Shown here: one piece after another, positions 1 through 13,026 of the stretch
Numbering within the stretch: the stretch's first letter is position 1
How the letters are laid out: every line of letters begins with the position of its first letter
DNA from: Blasia pusilla
Taxonomy: Eukaryota; Marchantiophyta; Marchantiopsida; Blasiales
Direction of reading: 5' to 3'
Length of the DNA: 64,000 bases
Assembly: GCA_050084515.1 (NCBI GenBank)
Contig: CM114274.1
Location: forward strand, 34,472,001-34,536,000
Made by a program: the position numbers and the translations under genes
Notes under the pieces: generated by a model
The model's input: only the letters and a program-made list of their open reading frames with translations
Databases searched by the model: none
Told to the model about the DNA's origin: nothing

Positions 1-1766
1 AGATGCTCCTCCTGGCGTCATCAATATGAGTCGTCGCACTTGCTTCTCTCATCTCCCTCCGTGCCGACATACCAACAACATCACCTACTATGTGGGAACT
101 CTAATTAGGACCCATGGATGGGGTCCTCATCGCCTTGACAACATGAAAGACTGAGGAAGCCTGGTGTGTTTCATGGCTTTCCCTTGCTGTGGATCCAACT
201 CTGCGGCTGCTCCACGCATAACAACTCCGGCGACCTTCATCTGGGCAACCTTGCACATCCAACTAGGATCCTCCATATCTCTAGCGGGTCCATAAGATGT
301 CGATGCCATCCGACATCTTATGGACATTGGGTAACCTCAATGCCATAGCGGAAATCTTCTGTTGTATTTGAGCAACCATCTGAGCCTCACGCTCGACGTC
401 TCCCTCGACGCCTCTAGGTGGTGGGACTCTACCTCTTCCACGGGAAACTCTACCATCCCCTTGAGAGAATCCAACTCCTCGTCCCCCAACAAGACCACCT
501 GGTGCATGACCTCTAGGCTGACCCGGACTGGCAACTCGCTCTAGTGCCCTCTCTAGCCCTCAGTCTAGACGTAACTCACGGTGCAAGCTAAAACTCCTAG
601 CGCGTGTGTGACCGTAACTCTGACAATAGTCACATTGATATCCTCCTGATGCATCACCATCTCCTCCTCCATGTTGAGGCATGTGTACATGACCCTGACG
701 AGTGCAATTGCATTGATGATGGGCTCCACCACATGACCAATAAGTAATCATAGGCGGCTCCTATTGAGGCGCATATGAAGGCGCAAGTCTCTGTGGCAGG
801 TCTCCCGATATCCTCCTTGAGCTCGTGGTGCCATAGACATATATCAAAATCCACGTTGCTGCACTCGTGGTGCAGGCCATTGTGACTGCTCTCGCCTAGA
901 ACCCATGGTGGCTACGGTCTCCTCCGCCATGTTGCGCTCAATGTTCTCAGCGGTCTTAAAAACATCTCTCAACATAGGGGAGGTGTTCATAAGGAGCACC
1001 CCCTCCCTCACGCGTGTCCGTAGGGTCCGGTCCAGCATCGCGTACCATGACAAGATAGCCGGGCCTCTGTCATCCCCTAAGTGACATTAATCAACCTGCG
1101 CAAGAGGGTATAGGCCTCATGCAAACTCTCACATAGGCGCCTATGGGAATCGTGGATGCTCCACAACTTCTCCACGGGGTTGAATTTGGAGTGGACGATG
1201 CAACTACTCCAGTGCAAGTCATCCCTCCTACAACATCACTAGTGGAGGAACCCTCTCTTGACTCCTCCTCCTCATGTGGAAACGACTCAGTCCATGACAC
1301 ATAGTGTGGGTCATAGTAGAGTCTCCAGGCCTCAATCCCATGGGCATATCTCTACGAAAACTCATGGTAATCGTCCATGGGTGCCCCCTCTAAATGTTGG
1401 AATATTCTGTTCCATGCTAAAAACGGGTTGAACTCTCTCGAGTTCCTAGCCCGTTGTGAGTCATACCAACTCCTAAATTCCGCAATCAAGTAATGTAGCC
1501 CTATAGTGCCTATAGCACTTGTAAACCTACGCGGTCCTCTACCTTGATCGCCCATCTCGTACGCCCAGCTGGTAGGACCACTCAATGTGCGATGGATCAC
1601 TAACACACTCCTCTACACTCTCCCCCTCGTCTGAAGACAACACAGAAGGAGATCGAGGTGGTCTCTCACATGGAGACTCTTGAAACCTCGTACCACTCCG
1701 GGTAAATCCTCCAGAGCTACTCTCAAGTCCACCACCTCGCCTTTCAAAGTCCCAAAAGGATGCCAT
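1..1766 (-). pseudogene. Ty3/gypsy gag remnant (family 1, copy A)
   Basis: Reading on the minus strand from an ATG at 1766, broken gag-like frames run off the left edge. The N-terminal piece begins MASFWDFERR. A middle piece (about 1606-1352) has the hydrophobic/aromatic pattern of retroelement capsid. A downstream piece near 1053-844 contains VFKTAENIERNMAEE. Two zinc-knuckle-like segments lie near 745-560, the second reading CDYCQSYGHTRARSF. The stretch around 330-130 matches copy C (around 41590-41680), including the shared RLPQSF/RVPQSF motif. The same gag recurs at 19500 and 41035 on the plus strand. The frame is split by shifts and stops, so this is not a functional gene. Protease and polymerase would lie beyond the window edge. 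Gag packages element RNA into virus-like particles. Confidence 0.7.
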
Positions 1767-3269
1767 GATGACCCTCGTGCCCCTCTCACATGACCACTCT
1801 CAATCTCGCGAGTAATCACTCAATCCCTCAATCCAACATGTGGCACTCAATCTACACTCTCTCATCGAGACGTGTGTTGTGCGGCAACAAGCGGCGTGGT
1901 GCGGAAAATCGTCTACTGTCCTATCACCCTCATCAACAAGACACATCCCACACACGTATATGTCTCATGACCCATACATCAATGATGCTCTCAACATCAG
2001 CACGAAACCCAATATCCCAAATAACTGCCCAATACTCGGAAATCCCTAACACATGCAAGGCAAAAGACCATAATGGGTAACCTGACAACAAGTGTCGATG
2101 TTGGGCCTCAACAAATGAAAAACCCCAACCCCAACTCAATCATGAAGACAACTTCTCCAAGTAGCAATTTGTACTCCTTTGGAATTGACAATGCTCAAAT
2201 CTCCTTGATGTGCGGTGTCGGTCCAACGATACGGTGCGGCACTCAAGGAACAAAACGACTACAAATACCACGACACTCGATAATAGGGTGCGGCACTCAG
2301 CAGCATACCCTCCTCAACAGCAATACACACTCTACTCTCCAGTGATGGTGTGGCTCGGCGATCGAGACGGTGTGGTGCGGCCACAAGCGGCACGGCGCGT
2401 TGCGGCTACGGGCATCATGGCACGGTACCCAATCGTCCTCGAGTGGTTACAAATCATGGCATAAAAAATTGTACGGTACACTATGACCCCATCAATCAAA
2501 AAATGCAAACCGTCGGCCTCAAATATAGGCAGCCGCGGCGGTATGGGACAGAGATTCAGACGCCCGGCTCTACGGGCGGCAAAAACGCAGTGTCGGATGG
2601 AGCAACGCATGGCTGCACGGCGGCTCAGTATTTTTTTGGTACTAGGAGGTCCAACAACCGGGTAGCGGCCCAGAAGCGTCGACGGACCACGCAGCATACA
2701 ACGGCGGTAGCAAGTGCACAGTCGGAAGTGCGCGTCTCCGGGATAGTCGGCTAAGACGTGGTAGGATAGAAGTTGTCACCCGCCAAATTCTCTTAATTAT
2801 TTTTTAAAACTATAATAACCCCCCAAGAAAACTGGATCTCCACTATCTTTCCTTACTTGATAGCCCCCCTCCTGATAGGTCTGCAAATTGAATGTCTTAT
2901 CACAAATCCCTCTTAAGATTGAGGGTCAACATCCCCCAAAAATAGGATCTACATACCCCACCTCCAAATAGGTGAATTCACTTGTCCTATCCACCAAGTA
3001 AACTGATTTTTTTTTCTACCTCTCAAGAAAGAATTTCTGCCCAAAAATTTCGAAATTTCACTCGCATCTTGGAACAAAGTCTATGGCAGCCCAACAAAAT
3101 TAATCATAACTCCGTGCTCTTATATCCAAATTGTATACTATTTCTTCCAGTGCGTATGCCACTTCCGGATCTAAAACCTTCTCAAATCGGTTTCTCCATT
3201 TGATTTTCCACCAAAAACTGACAGGGTCTTGTGCACCCCAACGTCTCTTTCTCCTACGCAAAATTTGGC
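1767..3269. other. Non-coding leader between LTR and gag of copy A
   Basis: No convincing gene. By position this is the 5' leader of copy A. It includes a GC-rich patch (about 2200-2760) with recurring tgcggcac-like words, which opens overlapping frames on both strands that resemble no known protein. The right part is AT-rich. No clear primer-binding site was found. Confidence 0.4.
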
Positions 3270-4105
3270 AGCGCTTCCGTACTGATTTCTCCCAATGAAA
3301 ATGTGAAAACCTGTGAAAACATAAATCAGCAAGATACATTGTGCTCTCAAAAGCATAGGCATGGGGCAACCTGCCCCCATAAGCAATCCGTATCAAAAAT
3401 TGGGCGGCACTTCCGCATGCCACTCTTCCACATGAAAAGCCGGCAAAAGAACATCAAAATTAAGCGGCTCTTGCTCCGGTGAGCACTCCCATGAACCGTT
3501 GAATGGGGAATACAATCCCCAACGTGTAAAACCAGCGAGTGACCAGAGAGCTCCCCCATAAAGCTCACTCACTCACTCATTCTCTCTTTGTAAAATACGA
3601 TCAAATCTCTCTCAACACCATAGCTCTCAAATGTGTGCACTCTCACATGTCTCTCTCAATGTCAAACCAAACCCACTCTCCTAATGATAGGCTTGGGTTA
3701 CACTCACAAGGCAAGCAAAACCATAGCTCCACTGCCTCATGCCAAGAGGTTCAACAAAGAGAGAATGAGCTCTCAAGCTCTCTCTCCTTGAGGTATAGCC
3801 CCTTCCCTCTCCCAAGCTCTCTCCTTGGTAACCTATGCTCGCAGGTCACCTCTTTGGCTCTTGACCTACTGTAGCGGGCCAAGGACCACTTGCCAAAGTT
3901 GATATTTAACTATGCTCTAAATGGAAACTTGCCCAAAATAGTAAGTTTATCTATATGGCTCCAAATGAGCCGAAACGAAGGGAAAACCTGCTCTCATAGG
4001 TTATCTGTGGCCTCAGCACGTCATCCTTGACCTCTTGAGGCTGTCCTATAGTATCTCCAAAGTCGGTCTACTAGATCTCGCCGATCTATCCTCAAAGTTG
4101 TGACA
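3270..4105 (-). repeat. LTR of gypsy family 1 (copy A)
   Basis: The minus strand starting at 4105 reads TGTCACAACTTTGAGGATAG and matches, as reverse complement, the plus-strand LTR at 23217-23735 and the LTR relative at 38230-38985. Shared blocks include the upstream box ending in the TATA-like ggagccatata, the gaggcggcggagctatggt block and the gagagtgcacacat block. Beyond the part shared with 23217-23735, the homology with 38650-38985 continues to about 3270. Orientation agrees with the minus-strand gag to its left, so this is the likely 5' LTR of copy A. The inner boundary is approximate. Confidence 0.65.
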
Positions 4106-5195
4106 TAGCGTACATCGCAATTAGAACCTTAGTATGGTTGATGTCAATAAACAAGTCAAGCAAGACTTCTGAACCATCCTTAGAGAGATTGAAAATCATT
4201 ATAAGTATATGGGTAGTGAGTTGAGTGATAGATTTTGGCATATTTCTCTCCAAAGTTTGATGAAATGAGAGGGTACGCTTGAAAAAGTATTAAAGAGAAA
4301 AGAGACATCTATAGAATCCTCTTATCCTCCATATGTAATTCCAAAAACAAAGCAATTATTGAAGTCCAATTGGATGTCACCTGTGCAACAATAGGAATCT
4401 AAAAAAATGAAGGCCAATAGATATAAGGTGGAAAATCCCAATTCCAATAGGAGACAAGGATATCCTAGCCAAAAAAGCGTGTTTGCAAGTATCTTATCAA
4501 ATGAGTTCTTTTGGTTTATTTGTTGGCACAATTATGGTTTTAGAGAGAGTTTTAACATCTTGGAATATGACTAAATCCTTTCTAATGCCTTGATCCATTC
4601 TATTTTTTTAATACTATCAAATAGAAGATGAGCGGGAAGCTTCTCCTACAATACAATAGATGCAAGAGTCCCTCAACACTCCTAAAATGGATGTAAGCCA
4701 ACAAAGTATCAACAATAAGGTATGAATGACCTCCGTACTAATAAGTGTAACACTCAATGATACATTGCAAATACTTGGTATCTTGCATGCTATGTGATTT
4801 CTCTTCTCGTCCTTAGATCTTTATTGTCGGGTTACATATACTTTGACTTGATCTTATTCCTCTTAATCACTTTCTAGATTCAAAATTCATGATATCTAAT
4901 AGTAGGCTTGTTGACTTGGTATAAGTGTCATAACACCAAATTATAACTCTTTGTATTTGTTTGTGCAAAACTACAATAGTCCTATTCTACCTATAGTTGC
5001 ATCAATCTTATATTTATGTATAGTTGCACAAATCTCATATCTTAATTATTGCATTTTGGTTCTAGGCTAGTGCAAATAGTTAACTTGTTTTCTTGATGAA
5101 CGTGCACTTTGATACCGAGTGCAACGACATCCTTAACTCACAAAAATAGATACTATGGAGAAAGATAGTGCGTCAAGAAAAATATGTAACAGATT
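4106..5195. other. AT-rich intergenic sequence, no gene seen
   Basis: No long open frame, domain or RNA gene recognised. A short frame at 4322-4531 (-) has no recognisable features. Confidence 0.4.
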
Positions 5196-5636
5196 ATGGC
5201 TATATTGTCAAAGATTACTCAAGTGGTACCCTTAGAAACCACTAATTCCCTTCCAATTGTGGTAGTTCCAACTCTTGCACCTTCTTTCTCGTATGTTCCC
5301 AAGAATCCAACTTTTCCTATTGTATCAAAACCTAAAGATAGTCCAATATTAGATTTAACCATCGATAAAGATTGCAACTCTCTGGTATATGTAAAGTTTT
5401 CTCTTACTTCAGATTGTGCAATGGAAGTGATTGAGAACATTGAAGAGGAAATCACCAAGGGCAAGAAGCCCCAAGAATTTGACGGCTTATCTTCTAGAGT
5501 TCTAGCGGAACCTATCGACAAAGGTGTTGAAAAGACCAAGGATATATTTGGCAAGGAGTCTTCTTCCAAGATGAAGATAAAAAATACACATCCTTCACTC
5601 AATGAGAGGAACGAGAAGAATAATGTAAGTAATTAA
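5196..5636 (+). CDS. Unrecognised 146-aa open frame
   Basis: An ATG-initiated frame of 146 codons ending in TAA. The product is rich in P, S, K and E, with a proline/valine-rich first half and a charged lysine/glutamate-rich second half. There is no signal peptide, membrane segment or known motif. It sits alone in AT-rich sequence between degraded LTRs and could be a chance frame, a gene fragment or an exon. No function is proposed. Confidence 0.18.
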   Translation: MAILSKITQVVPLETTNSLPIVVVPTLAPSFSYVPKNPTFPIVSKPKDSPILDLTIDKDCNSLVYVKFSLTSDCAMEVIENIEEEITKGKKPQEFDGLSSRVLAEPIDKGVEKTKDIFGKESSSKMKIKNTHPSLNERNEKNNVSN

Positions 5637-7059
5637 TAATGTTTTGTTTCTTTCTCCCTTTGTTTGGGCAGAGTATGTTTCTCGTGAATATTGATTTAAA
5701 GAGGACTAGTGTACAGCTTGAGACATGCACATGAGTGAAGGGACCAACCATGCTTAACAAATTAAAAAAAATTCCATTGTTGCCCATACTATTTTTTTCT
5801 TGCTGCCCAATTGCCATGTGTCAAACAAACAAGTGTTTGCAAGTCAAGAAGGCACTCTCCAATAATAAACCAATATGCGGCTCCATTTCAAGCTTTTGAG
5901 TTTCATAAGGGAGTTCAGAAATACGAGTAACACAAATCAGAATACAGCAAAATCTTTAGGTTTGGAAAACACGAATCCGGAGACGGCTACAAAAATTCCG
6001 TCTATTCCGTGTCTTTTCTGTATTAATGAGAATTAATACTAGCACAAATGTTAGCATCCGATCATTAAAAAATACGATCCTAAGGTAGAGAACGTGCAAA
6101 ATAACTTGCATTCTGCAAGCTCTGCACTTAGAGTCCACTTCTCTAAATTCTAAATTGTACATGCACTTGTGATTTTACATGCAGTTGACACTATGAGATA
6201 ATGTCTTCCTTTCAAAGAATCGCAAAGCATGGCAACACGTGTGGGAGTTGGGCAACTATTTGGCATTGTAAGAGGAGATCAATACCAGTATCATCGTTGA
6301 TTCATTCCTCTAGGTTGTATTAAGGTAGATCTAAGTAGTTTACAAGATCCAAAAGTTGAACTACCATTTCCCAACCACGACGATGATCCTCTACAAGTAC
6401 TTATTAAGGATGCAATAGGTTCTTCTATTTTGTGGTCAGAGATGTAAGTGAAAAAGATTGTGGACCCGCATTAGTTCATGATGTGATTTATCTTATTTTT
6501 AGCTATTTTTACCTCAAATGGATTTATAGTGTGAAAGTTTGTTTCATTTAGCTTATATTTTTTGCTAAAATGTTATGTCAAATATCTTAAACTTTAGTAG
6601 ACTCTTCATTACATGCCCTTGTCTAATATTTGAATTTAAGAAGAACTTTCTTTTTTTGGTGTATGAGTGAATTTGGTTAGACAAAGTTATCTAGGAATCA
6701 TACTATCAAGTGGGTTCTTGACTTACTTTCTCATGAACCTTTTAAGTAAATACAATGAACTTTGTATTATATTTTCTTTCTTTCTTTATATTTGGGCTCT
6801 AAGCTAGGTTGAGAATTTTTTTTAAGATGCATGTAAGATCTGTTGATTAGTTGGTTTCACACAAACTCAAGTTAAGTTCCTCAAGTTTCTATTTATTAGA
6901 TCTTATAATTTACAATGAGCCCTTTATGAATCAGATCTTTCCTTGACTGAACTTTATTTTACAAAATATTAATCTTCATAGTGAAGGTAAATAAGAGTCC
7001 CTACTATGCCTTTGTCACTTGCTTTTTCACATTTTAGTTAGCAAGCAAGTAGAATTCTA
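5637..7059. other. AT-rich intergenic sequence, no gene seen
   Basis: Long T-rich and A-rich tracts with frequent stops on both strands. Nothing recognisable as a gene or RNA. Confidence 0.4.
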
Positions 7060-7495
7060 CCATGTTGACAGTATAGAGGGTCAACGGGTTCTTCGAGTGT
7101 AACTTCATCCTTGGAAGTCAGATGCGGTTGACGACATGCCCGTTACCTCGGGAACATCGTCTCTCACGACTTCCCTATTCTGGTCTTTTTCAACCATGTG
7201 ACTTGTTGACTGAGTCAACGGTCACGTGGTACCGTTTGGTGCATGCATGCTACTATTTGGAGGCTATTTTTGGGGAGAGATCCTTTTTGGCTCTTCCCAA
7301 GGCTATAAGAGAGGATAGATGTCTTTCCCACGCCATCTTTCTCATGTTGGGCCTTAGGAGCACATATCTTGTGTGTGTATATGTGTGTAGGACTCCCTCA
7401 TAGTAGAGGGTGGATGTGGCTTGATACATCGATGTAGGTTCAGGAGTGCATTTTTAGATCAAATGAGCTATTTTTACTCTAATATTCCGTGATAA
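7060..7495 (+). repeat. Solo LTR of a gypsy family (family 1, subtype 2)
   Basis: Matches the LTR at 43208-43692 in the same orientation over most of its length. Shared blocks include gagtgtaacttc, the tgactnagtcaa block, and a core promoter block with ttttggctcttcccaagg followed by a tataagagag TATA-like box. Also shared are the ccatctttctcat block, the tgtgtgtaggtgtgtagga block and the gtagaggatggatatggct-like block. No family 1 coding sequence adjoins it, so it looks like a solo LTR left by LTR-LTR recombination. Its 5' TGTCACA start is not preserved. Confidence 0.6.
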
Positions 7496-8388
7496 AGATG
7501 TACGGGGGAAGGGGAAATTCATTGTATAAAGGTAGGCAAGCGAGGTGCCTAGATGGGTAGCCCCTAGAGATGCATGTGTTGCATTTTTTGTCATTTTTAC
7601 ATTCGAGACGCCGTGCACAGAAGCGTTATCTGATTTTCTCAGATTTTGCTGGAGTGGGTTGATGGGGGACAACGACAAAGTGTAGCGTAGAGTGGGACGA
7701 AGGGTGTTTGCGAGTGTGCCATTGACGGATGAGTGGCGAGTGTTAGGAAGGAGAAGAGAGCTTTACATAGCTAGCTTACAACGGCCAAGGGATTTTCAAG
7801 TTAAGGCTGTTAGGGCTAGGGTTAGGGCTCAATCGCTTTGTCCTCCGTTGTCGTATAGTAAAATCAGCCAGTGTATAAACTCCTTCCTCGCTAAGTGTTA
7901 GATAGATTTTTATTAGTATAAAGTAAATTAGCTTAGAAAAGGAAATTCCCATGTTTAAACCTTTTTATGGTGCTTCTTTTATGCGGGCCCAACTTTAGGA
8001 AAAGAGGTAATAAATAAAAGATGACTTTATAAAAGTAAAGTAGTGAGGTTGGTGCTTTAATGAAAAACAAAAGTAGGCTTGGTTGGTGGCTAGGTTAATT
8101 GGGGTAATTTGGAAAATATCAAGTGGGTAAAAGAGGATATTTTGGAAGAGATAAGAGGAAATCTACTTATGTCAAAATGTGATTGGCTAAGCCTTGAGAG
8201 GAAGCCATGTGGTACCAGATAAGATTAGCTCTATTTCGCACTCTTGTGGATCTCTTGTGAGTATATAAAGAGGAAGGACCTTCAAGGGTTCATCACCTTC
8301 TATTCCACATCTTGTATCGCACCCCTACTCTCCTTGAACGTCAGTCTTTATTGTTGCGGAAGCGTACGTTTAGTAGGACATGATCTCA
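7496..8388. other. Intergenic sequence with a TATA-like core promoter near 8262
   Basis: No gene recognised. A good TATA-like box (gtatataaagagg, about 8262) with a CT-rich stretch downstream resembles the promoter part of an LTR, perhaps of an older element into which the chromovirus at 8389 inserted. A short run of telomere-like ttagggctagggttaggg lies near 7810. It is too short to be a telomeric array. Confidence 0.35.
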
Positions 8389-9313
8389 TCGTCAATCTAC
8401 ACCCAAACACGCACTCTCGTTAGTCGGGTCTGGGCCAACCAGCGTTCCAACCCACCGAGTTCTCAATTCAGCGTCTCATCAAGCTCAACCTTCCTTACTT
8501 CCTAGTTTCTAGAACATGGCAAGTTCTTCAAGACTTGGAACAGACTTCCTGATTAGTCCAGGAACCTAAAACGACACTTGCACGCCTAGCGATCCAAATG
8601 TTCAACGGACCTCGTGTGAGTTCCAAACCGAGACCCAAGTAATTGAGTCTCGGGGTGAAATCCAAGAGGGATGTCTAAAATCGCCTCCATAGACTTGGTT
8701 CAGGTTTTCCAACCCAACCCCAAACTCTCGATCCGTTCCATGCCCTTGAGCCGCCCCGTGGCGCCCAAAGTGGGGTTCGAGTTCCAAGCACTCTTGGAGA
8801 CATTCCCCCTTACTAGTAATTATGGGGTTTTCCAATAACCCCCCCCCTCCCCTTTGGAAAAGGAGGGTCGGGCCCTTCGTTGTGGCCCTCAACCCGACTC
8901 TACTTACAGTCATTTCTAGGTTGTTTCTTAGCCGGTGCTTATGCGTTTGCAAAGATCTTTAGTGCATTTGAACCGTCTTTCCATAAGTCTTCCAACGCAT
9001 CCTTGTTCGATCCAAACGCATATTGGCACTAAAATTTATGGCCATAAATATAGTCGGAAACTCTCAAACGTTAGTGGCGTTCCAAATCCGGATTCTTCCT
9101 TTAGCAACCCACTTCCTAGACTCAACTCCTTTCAAGTCTTGTTCCGCGTTTTGTCCAGGTTTCTCAATCATGACCATAACATCTGAAACACGAAGCCTCA
9201 CTTGCGTCCCGTCTCTTGTCTCTCCTTCGAGACCACTCCAAGGCGCAAACCATCTTAGCGTGAAAACGCTAATGTTCTGCTTTGGCACTCGTTTGGTCAT
9301 GAGGGTCGCGACA
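8389..9313 (-). repeat. 3' LTR of the chromovirus
   Basis: Direct repeat of 14716-15643. On the minus strand it begins TGTCGCGACCCTCATGACC at 9313. The other end, around 8389, reads gtcaatctacaccc against tcggatctacaccc in the partner. Differences include a longer C-run near 8840 and scattered substitutions. The polypurine tract lies immediately outside the right end. Confidence 0.85.
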
Positions 9314-9327
9314 CTCACCCCTCTTTA
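9314..9327 (-). other. Polypurine tract of the chromovirus
   Basis: The minus strand reads AAAGAGGGGTGAG immediately before the TGTCGC start of the 3' LTR. This is the expected position and composition for the plus-strand primer in reverse transcription. Confidence 0.75.
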
Positions 9328-9978
9328 GAGGTTGATGCCCTCATCAATGCAAACCTTTGTTATGTCAAGTCTCCTTGGCAGCCTACCCCTTCACATTGAA
9401 TTGCGTTGTGGTGGCTAACCTGCAATTCCTCTTAGTCTATAGTTGTCGCTTTGCACCACTTAGAATTATTAGCCTCTCCTCTTTGATAAGCCTGGACTGG
9501 TTCCAAAGAACTAACCTATCAAATAAGCTAACTAAGTGTGCAACCTTAGACTCTTCTGGCTCATTCTTGTAAACATCACACCTGTTTACCTGGTCTACAA
9601 ATCGTACTATTATTAGATCGCTCTCGCATTCGACTTAGGCGCGTCACTAAGTTTATTTATGTTGCCACAAGTAAGATCATCCCAAGCCCCAAGATAGATT
9701 CATCTGCCCCGCCAACGCTAGGGCGAGCCCGAGTGTAATCCAACACAAGGTCATGTTCTAGGTGCTTATCCACATACTAGCTCTCATCTCAAATACTCCT
9801 TGTCTGTCCTCTTGACTTACATCCTAAGCCTATGATGAACGACTCATAGCCATGCACTACCACATACAAATTGCAATCAACTCTGGTATCAAATCTCCAA
9901 ATCCATACACTCCTTGATTGTAACACTAGCATATTCTAGTTACAACGGCCTTCGGCCCAAGATTCCAATGGGTACAAG

Positions 9979-12900
9979 TCATGCCTCTAGCTTCTCCTCG
10001 TAATAACGTATATGCTTCGCTTGCATTCGCTTGAAGTCCCGCAACAACTCTTGCGCATGTTCCAAATCCGCCTCCGTAATCCAAGTCGCCTCCTTCACAT
10101 AGTAGCCCTTCCATTTAACCAAGTATTCGTACTAGTTGGCCCGACGCCTCGAACGTAAGATGGTCTCCACCTCAAACTCCGGCTCTTCATTTATGATCAC
10201 CGGGTGCGGTCTCACCACCTATCTCCGCTCAAAACGTCCATTATCTTGAAGATATTTCTTCAACAATGACACATGAAAGGTCAGGTGAATCTTGAACTTG
10301 TCCGGTAGCCCCAATATATACACATCCTCAAAGGGGTTTCCCACAATCACATATGGTCCAGCATACTTGGCAGACATCTTGCCGGACAACTCTTTCGTAA
10401 GAGTGAGATTCTTCACACTCAACCACACTTGCTCTCCAACTTGGAATCATACTTGGCGCCGACTCTTGTTAGCATGCTTAACGTACCTCATTTGAGCCTT
10501 TGCAAGACTTCTCCTTGCTCGCTCTTCCCGTTCTCGCATTTCTACCAACAAACCTTCTACCGTCGCTTGTCGTGTTCATACCAATGTAGTACCCTTCGAA
10601 AGGGCTAGGTCAAGAGGCCCTTCTGGCTCTCGTCCATTCACCGGGAGAAACGAAGATTCTCTAGTTGTAGAATGCTTGGTCGAGTTGTAGCATTACTCCG
10701 CCATGCTCAGCCACTTGACCCAATCTTGTTGATCAAAGACCGACATAATTCTTAAATCGATTCAGATTGAGTTTACCTTTTCAGTCCGTCCATCCGTCTG
10801 TGGGTGGAAAGCCATACTGAAACTCAGCTTGGTCTTAAACCTTCTGAACAAGTGCTTCCAGAAGGCAGTGGTAAACTTTGGATCCCGATCTGAAACAATG
10901 CTCCTCGGCAAACCGCGAGCACGCCATCAACTATCCAAAAATAGTTGCGACGTCGTATAAGCTGTTGCGGAATCCACTGTCGGCACGAATCTCGCCATCT
11001 TGCTAAACCGATCAACAATCACAAGTATAGCGGTTTATCCCTCAGATTCCGGAAGACTCGTGATGAAATCCATACTCACACTTTGCAAGGTTCCTTCTGG
11101 GATCGGCAAGGGATGCAGCAAGCCTTGTTTCTTATCATAAGAAACTCTATTCGCTTGGCAGGTCACACAGGTCTTCATATATTGAGCAACATCCTCTTTC
11201 ATGTTGGGCCAAAAGAACCGCTTCGCCAGAACAGTCAGCGTAGATTTCTCTCCTTTATGTCCTGCCAAGGTCCGTCGTGACACTCCGCTAACACTTTGGT
11301 TTGTATCCTGCCTTGCCCCACATAGATCCTTCTCTGCTTGAACCTTAGTAAACCGTGCTTCAAACTTATGTTGGCCACCTTCTCACCCTGCTTCAACTTC
11401 CTCAGGTACTCCCCTACGTGAGCGTCCTTCATATATCCTTCACGAATCCTTCTTTCCATGTCTGTTTCTTTAGGGAACATTGCTCTCAAGACCTGTGTTG
11501 TCGATGGCACGTGTTCCTCCTTGCGACTCAACGCATTTGGAATCACATTATCTTTACCTGGCTTGTGAATCAACTCAACATCCATCAACGCCAAGGTATC
11601 ATGCCATCGCAGTTGTTTTGGTGTCACTCGATCCTCGGTCTCAAAATACTTGAGTGATATATTATCGGTGAATACTCGAGTCCTGTGGAGCCCTAAATAA
11701 TGCCGCCACTTCCTCAAGCAATGGACCACCGTGAACAACTCTTTTTTCGTGAGTGGGCCATCTCCTTTCAGTATCGCTAAGCTTCTTGCTCTCGTATGCT
11801 ACAGGTCTCCCTTCTTGCACCAACATTCCTACAACCGCGAAATCACTAGCATCGGTATGCACTTTGAGAGGTGTGTCAAACTCCGGCAGCTTCAATACTG
11901 GTTCTTGCTATAGAATCTACTTCACTCAGCTGAATGCCTCATTAACTTCATGGGTCCAAGTCATGTTGGCAAACTTTGTTGTCCAATCCGTGAGAGGTCT
12001 CACAATTCCCGAAAAGTTTTACACATAAGTGCGATAGAACTGCACCGCACCTATGAACCTTCTCATCCCCTTTACGATGGATGGGGGTTCCCACTCGACA
12101 ATCGCTTTCACCTTCTCCATGTCCGGACAGACGCCATCTGCGCTAACCACGTGACCCAAGAATTTGATCTTGCTCAACCCGAATTCACTCTTCTCTACAT
12201 CCGCATACAACTAATTCACCCTTAGCTTTGACAGAACGGCTCTCACATGTCGAACGTGCTCCTCTAAGGACTTCGAATAGATAAGTATGTCATCAATATA
12301 GATAATAACATACTCATCCATTTCCTTGTGAAAAATGGAGTTCATCAATGTGGTGAACGTCAGAGGCCCATTACACAGACCGAAAGGCATCACTACAAAC
12401 TCAAAGGAACCGTATCTTGTCCTACACGCAGTCTTCTCCACATCTGCCTCAGCAATCCAGATCTGGTAATATCCTAACTTCAAGTCAATCCTATTGAAAT
12501 ATCTCGCGCCTGCCAGCCTATCGAAGAGATCATCTATCCTTGGAAGAGGATAATTATTCCGAACCGTCACTTTATTTAACGCACGATAATCAACACATAG
12601 CCTCATATTTCCATCCTTCTTCTTCACAAAAAGAACTGGTGCTCCATAAGGTGATTTGCTAGTCCTAATGTAACCCTTTTCCAAGAGCTCACTTAACTGC
12701 CTTTTCAACTCAAGAAGTTCCTCTTGATTCAACCTATATGGTGCTTTTGAAGGTGGTTGGGAACCAGGTATGATCTCTATCTTATGGTCGACGGCTCTAT
12801 GTGGAGGCAACTTAGTCGGAAGCTCATTTGTCAAGACATCCTCAAACTCCTTGACCACTTCTTGGAGTGGTTCTGGGATTCCCCTTGAAGCAGTGTCTTG

Positions 12901-13026
12901 ATCTCTGCGTATTTTGCTTGTAGCCTCCTCCACTTGTCTCAACAAGCAGAGAAACCCATTCTCCAACTCGGTCATGCTTCTCCTTGTAATCGAGTTCACT
13001 AACTCCTTTTTTTGCCGGAACCTCAC
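9979..13026 (-). pseudogene. Chromovirus pol (RT, RNase H, integrase, chromodomain), disrupted
   Basis: The first frame (13026-12211, 271 codons) is an intact-looking reverse transcriptase with [13 protein letters not shown], the LCVDYRALN motif and the catalytic YIDDI box at residues 243-247. Frames further downstream supply the RT thumb and connection (12210-12019, FLGHVVSADGV), RNase H (11895-11662, TDASDFAV; then 11738-11235) and the integrase HHCC zinc-binding region and first catalytic Asp (11283-11035, CVTCQANR and MDFITSLPES). Next come the integrase C-terminal region (10428-10219, KYAGPYVIVG) and a chromodomain (about 10190-10005, YLVKWKGYYVKEATW) ending at a TGA at 9979-9981. Frameshifts separate these pieces, and a stop falls inside the chromodomain just before YEYLVKWKG. 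The central integrase core (about 11030-10430) is the most damaged part. The chromodomain normally directs integration to particular histone marks. Confidence 0.85.

Noticed and set aside
2332-2754. Overlapping 121- and 134-codon frames in the GC-rich leader
   Set aside because: Compositional artefact of the GC-rich patch; opposite frames equally open and no motif.
7800-7835. Telomere-like ttagggctagggttaggg
   Set aside because: Only two or three imperfect units; not an interstitial telomere array.
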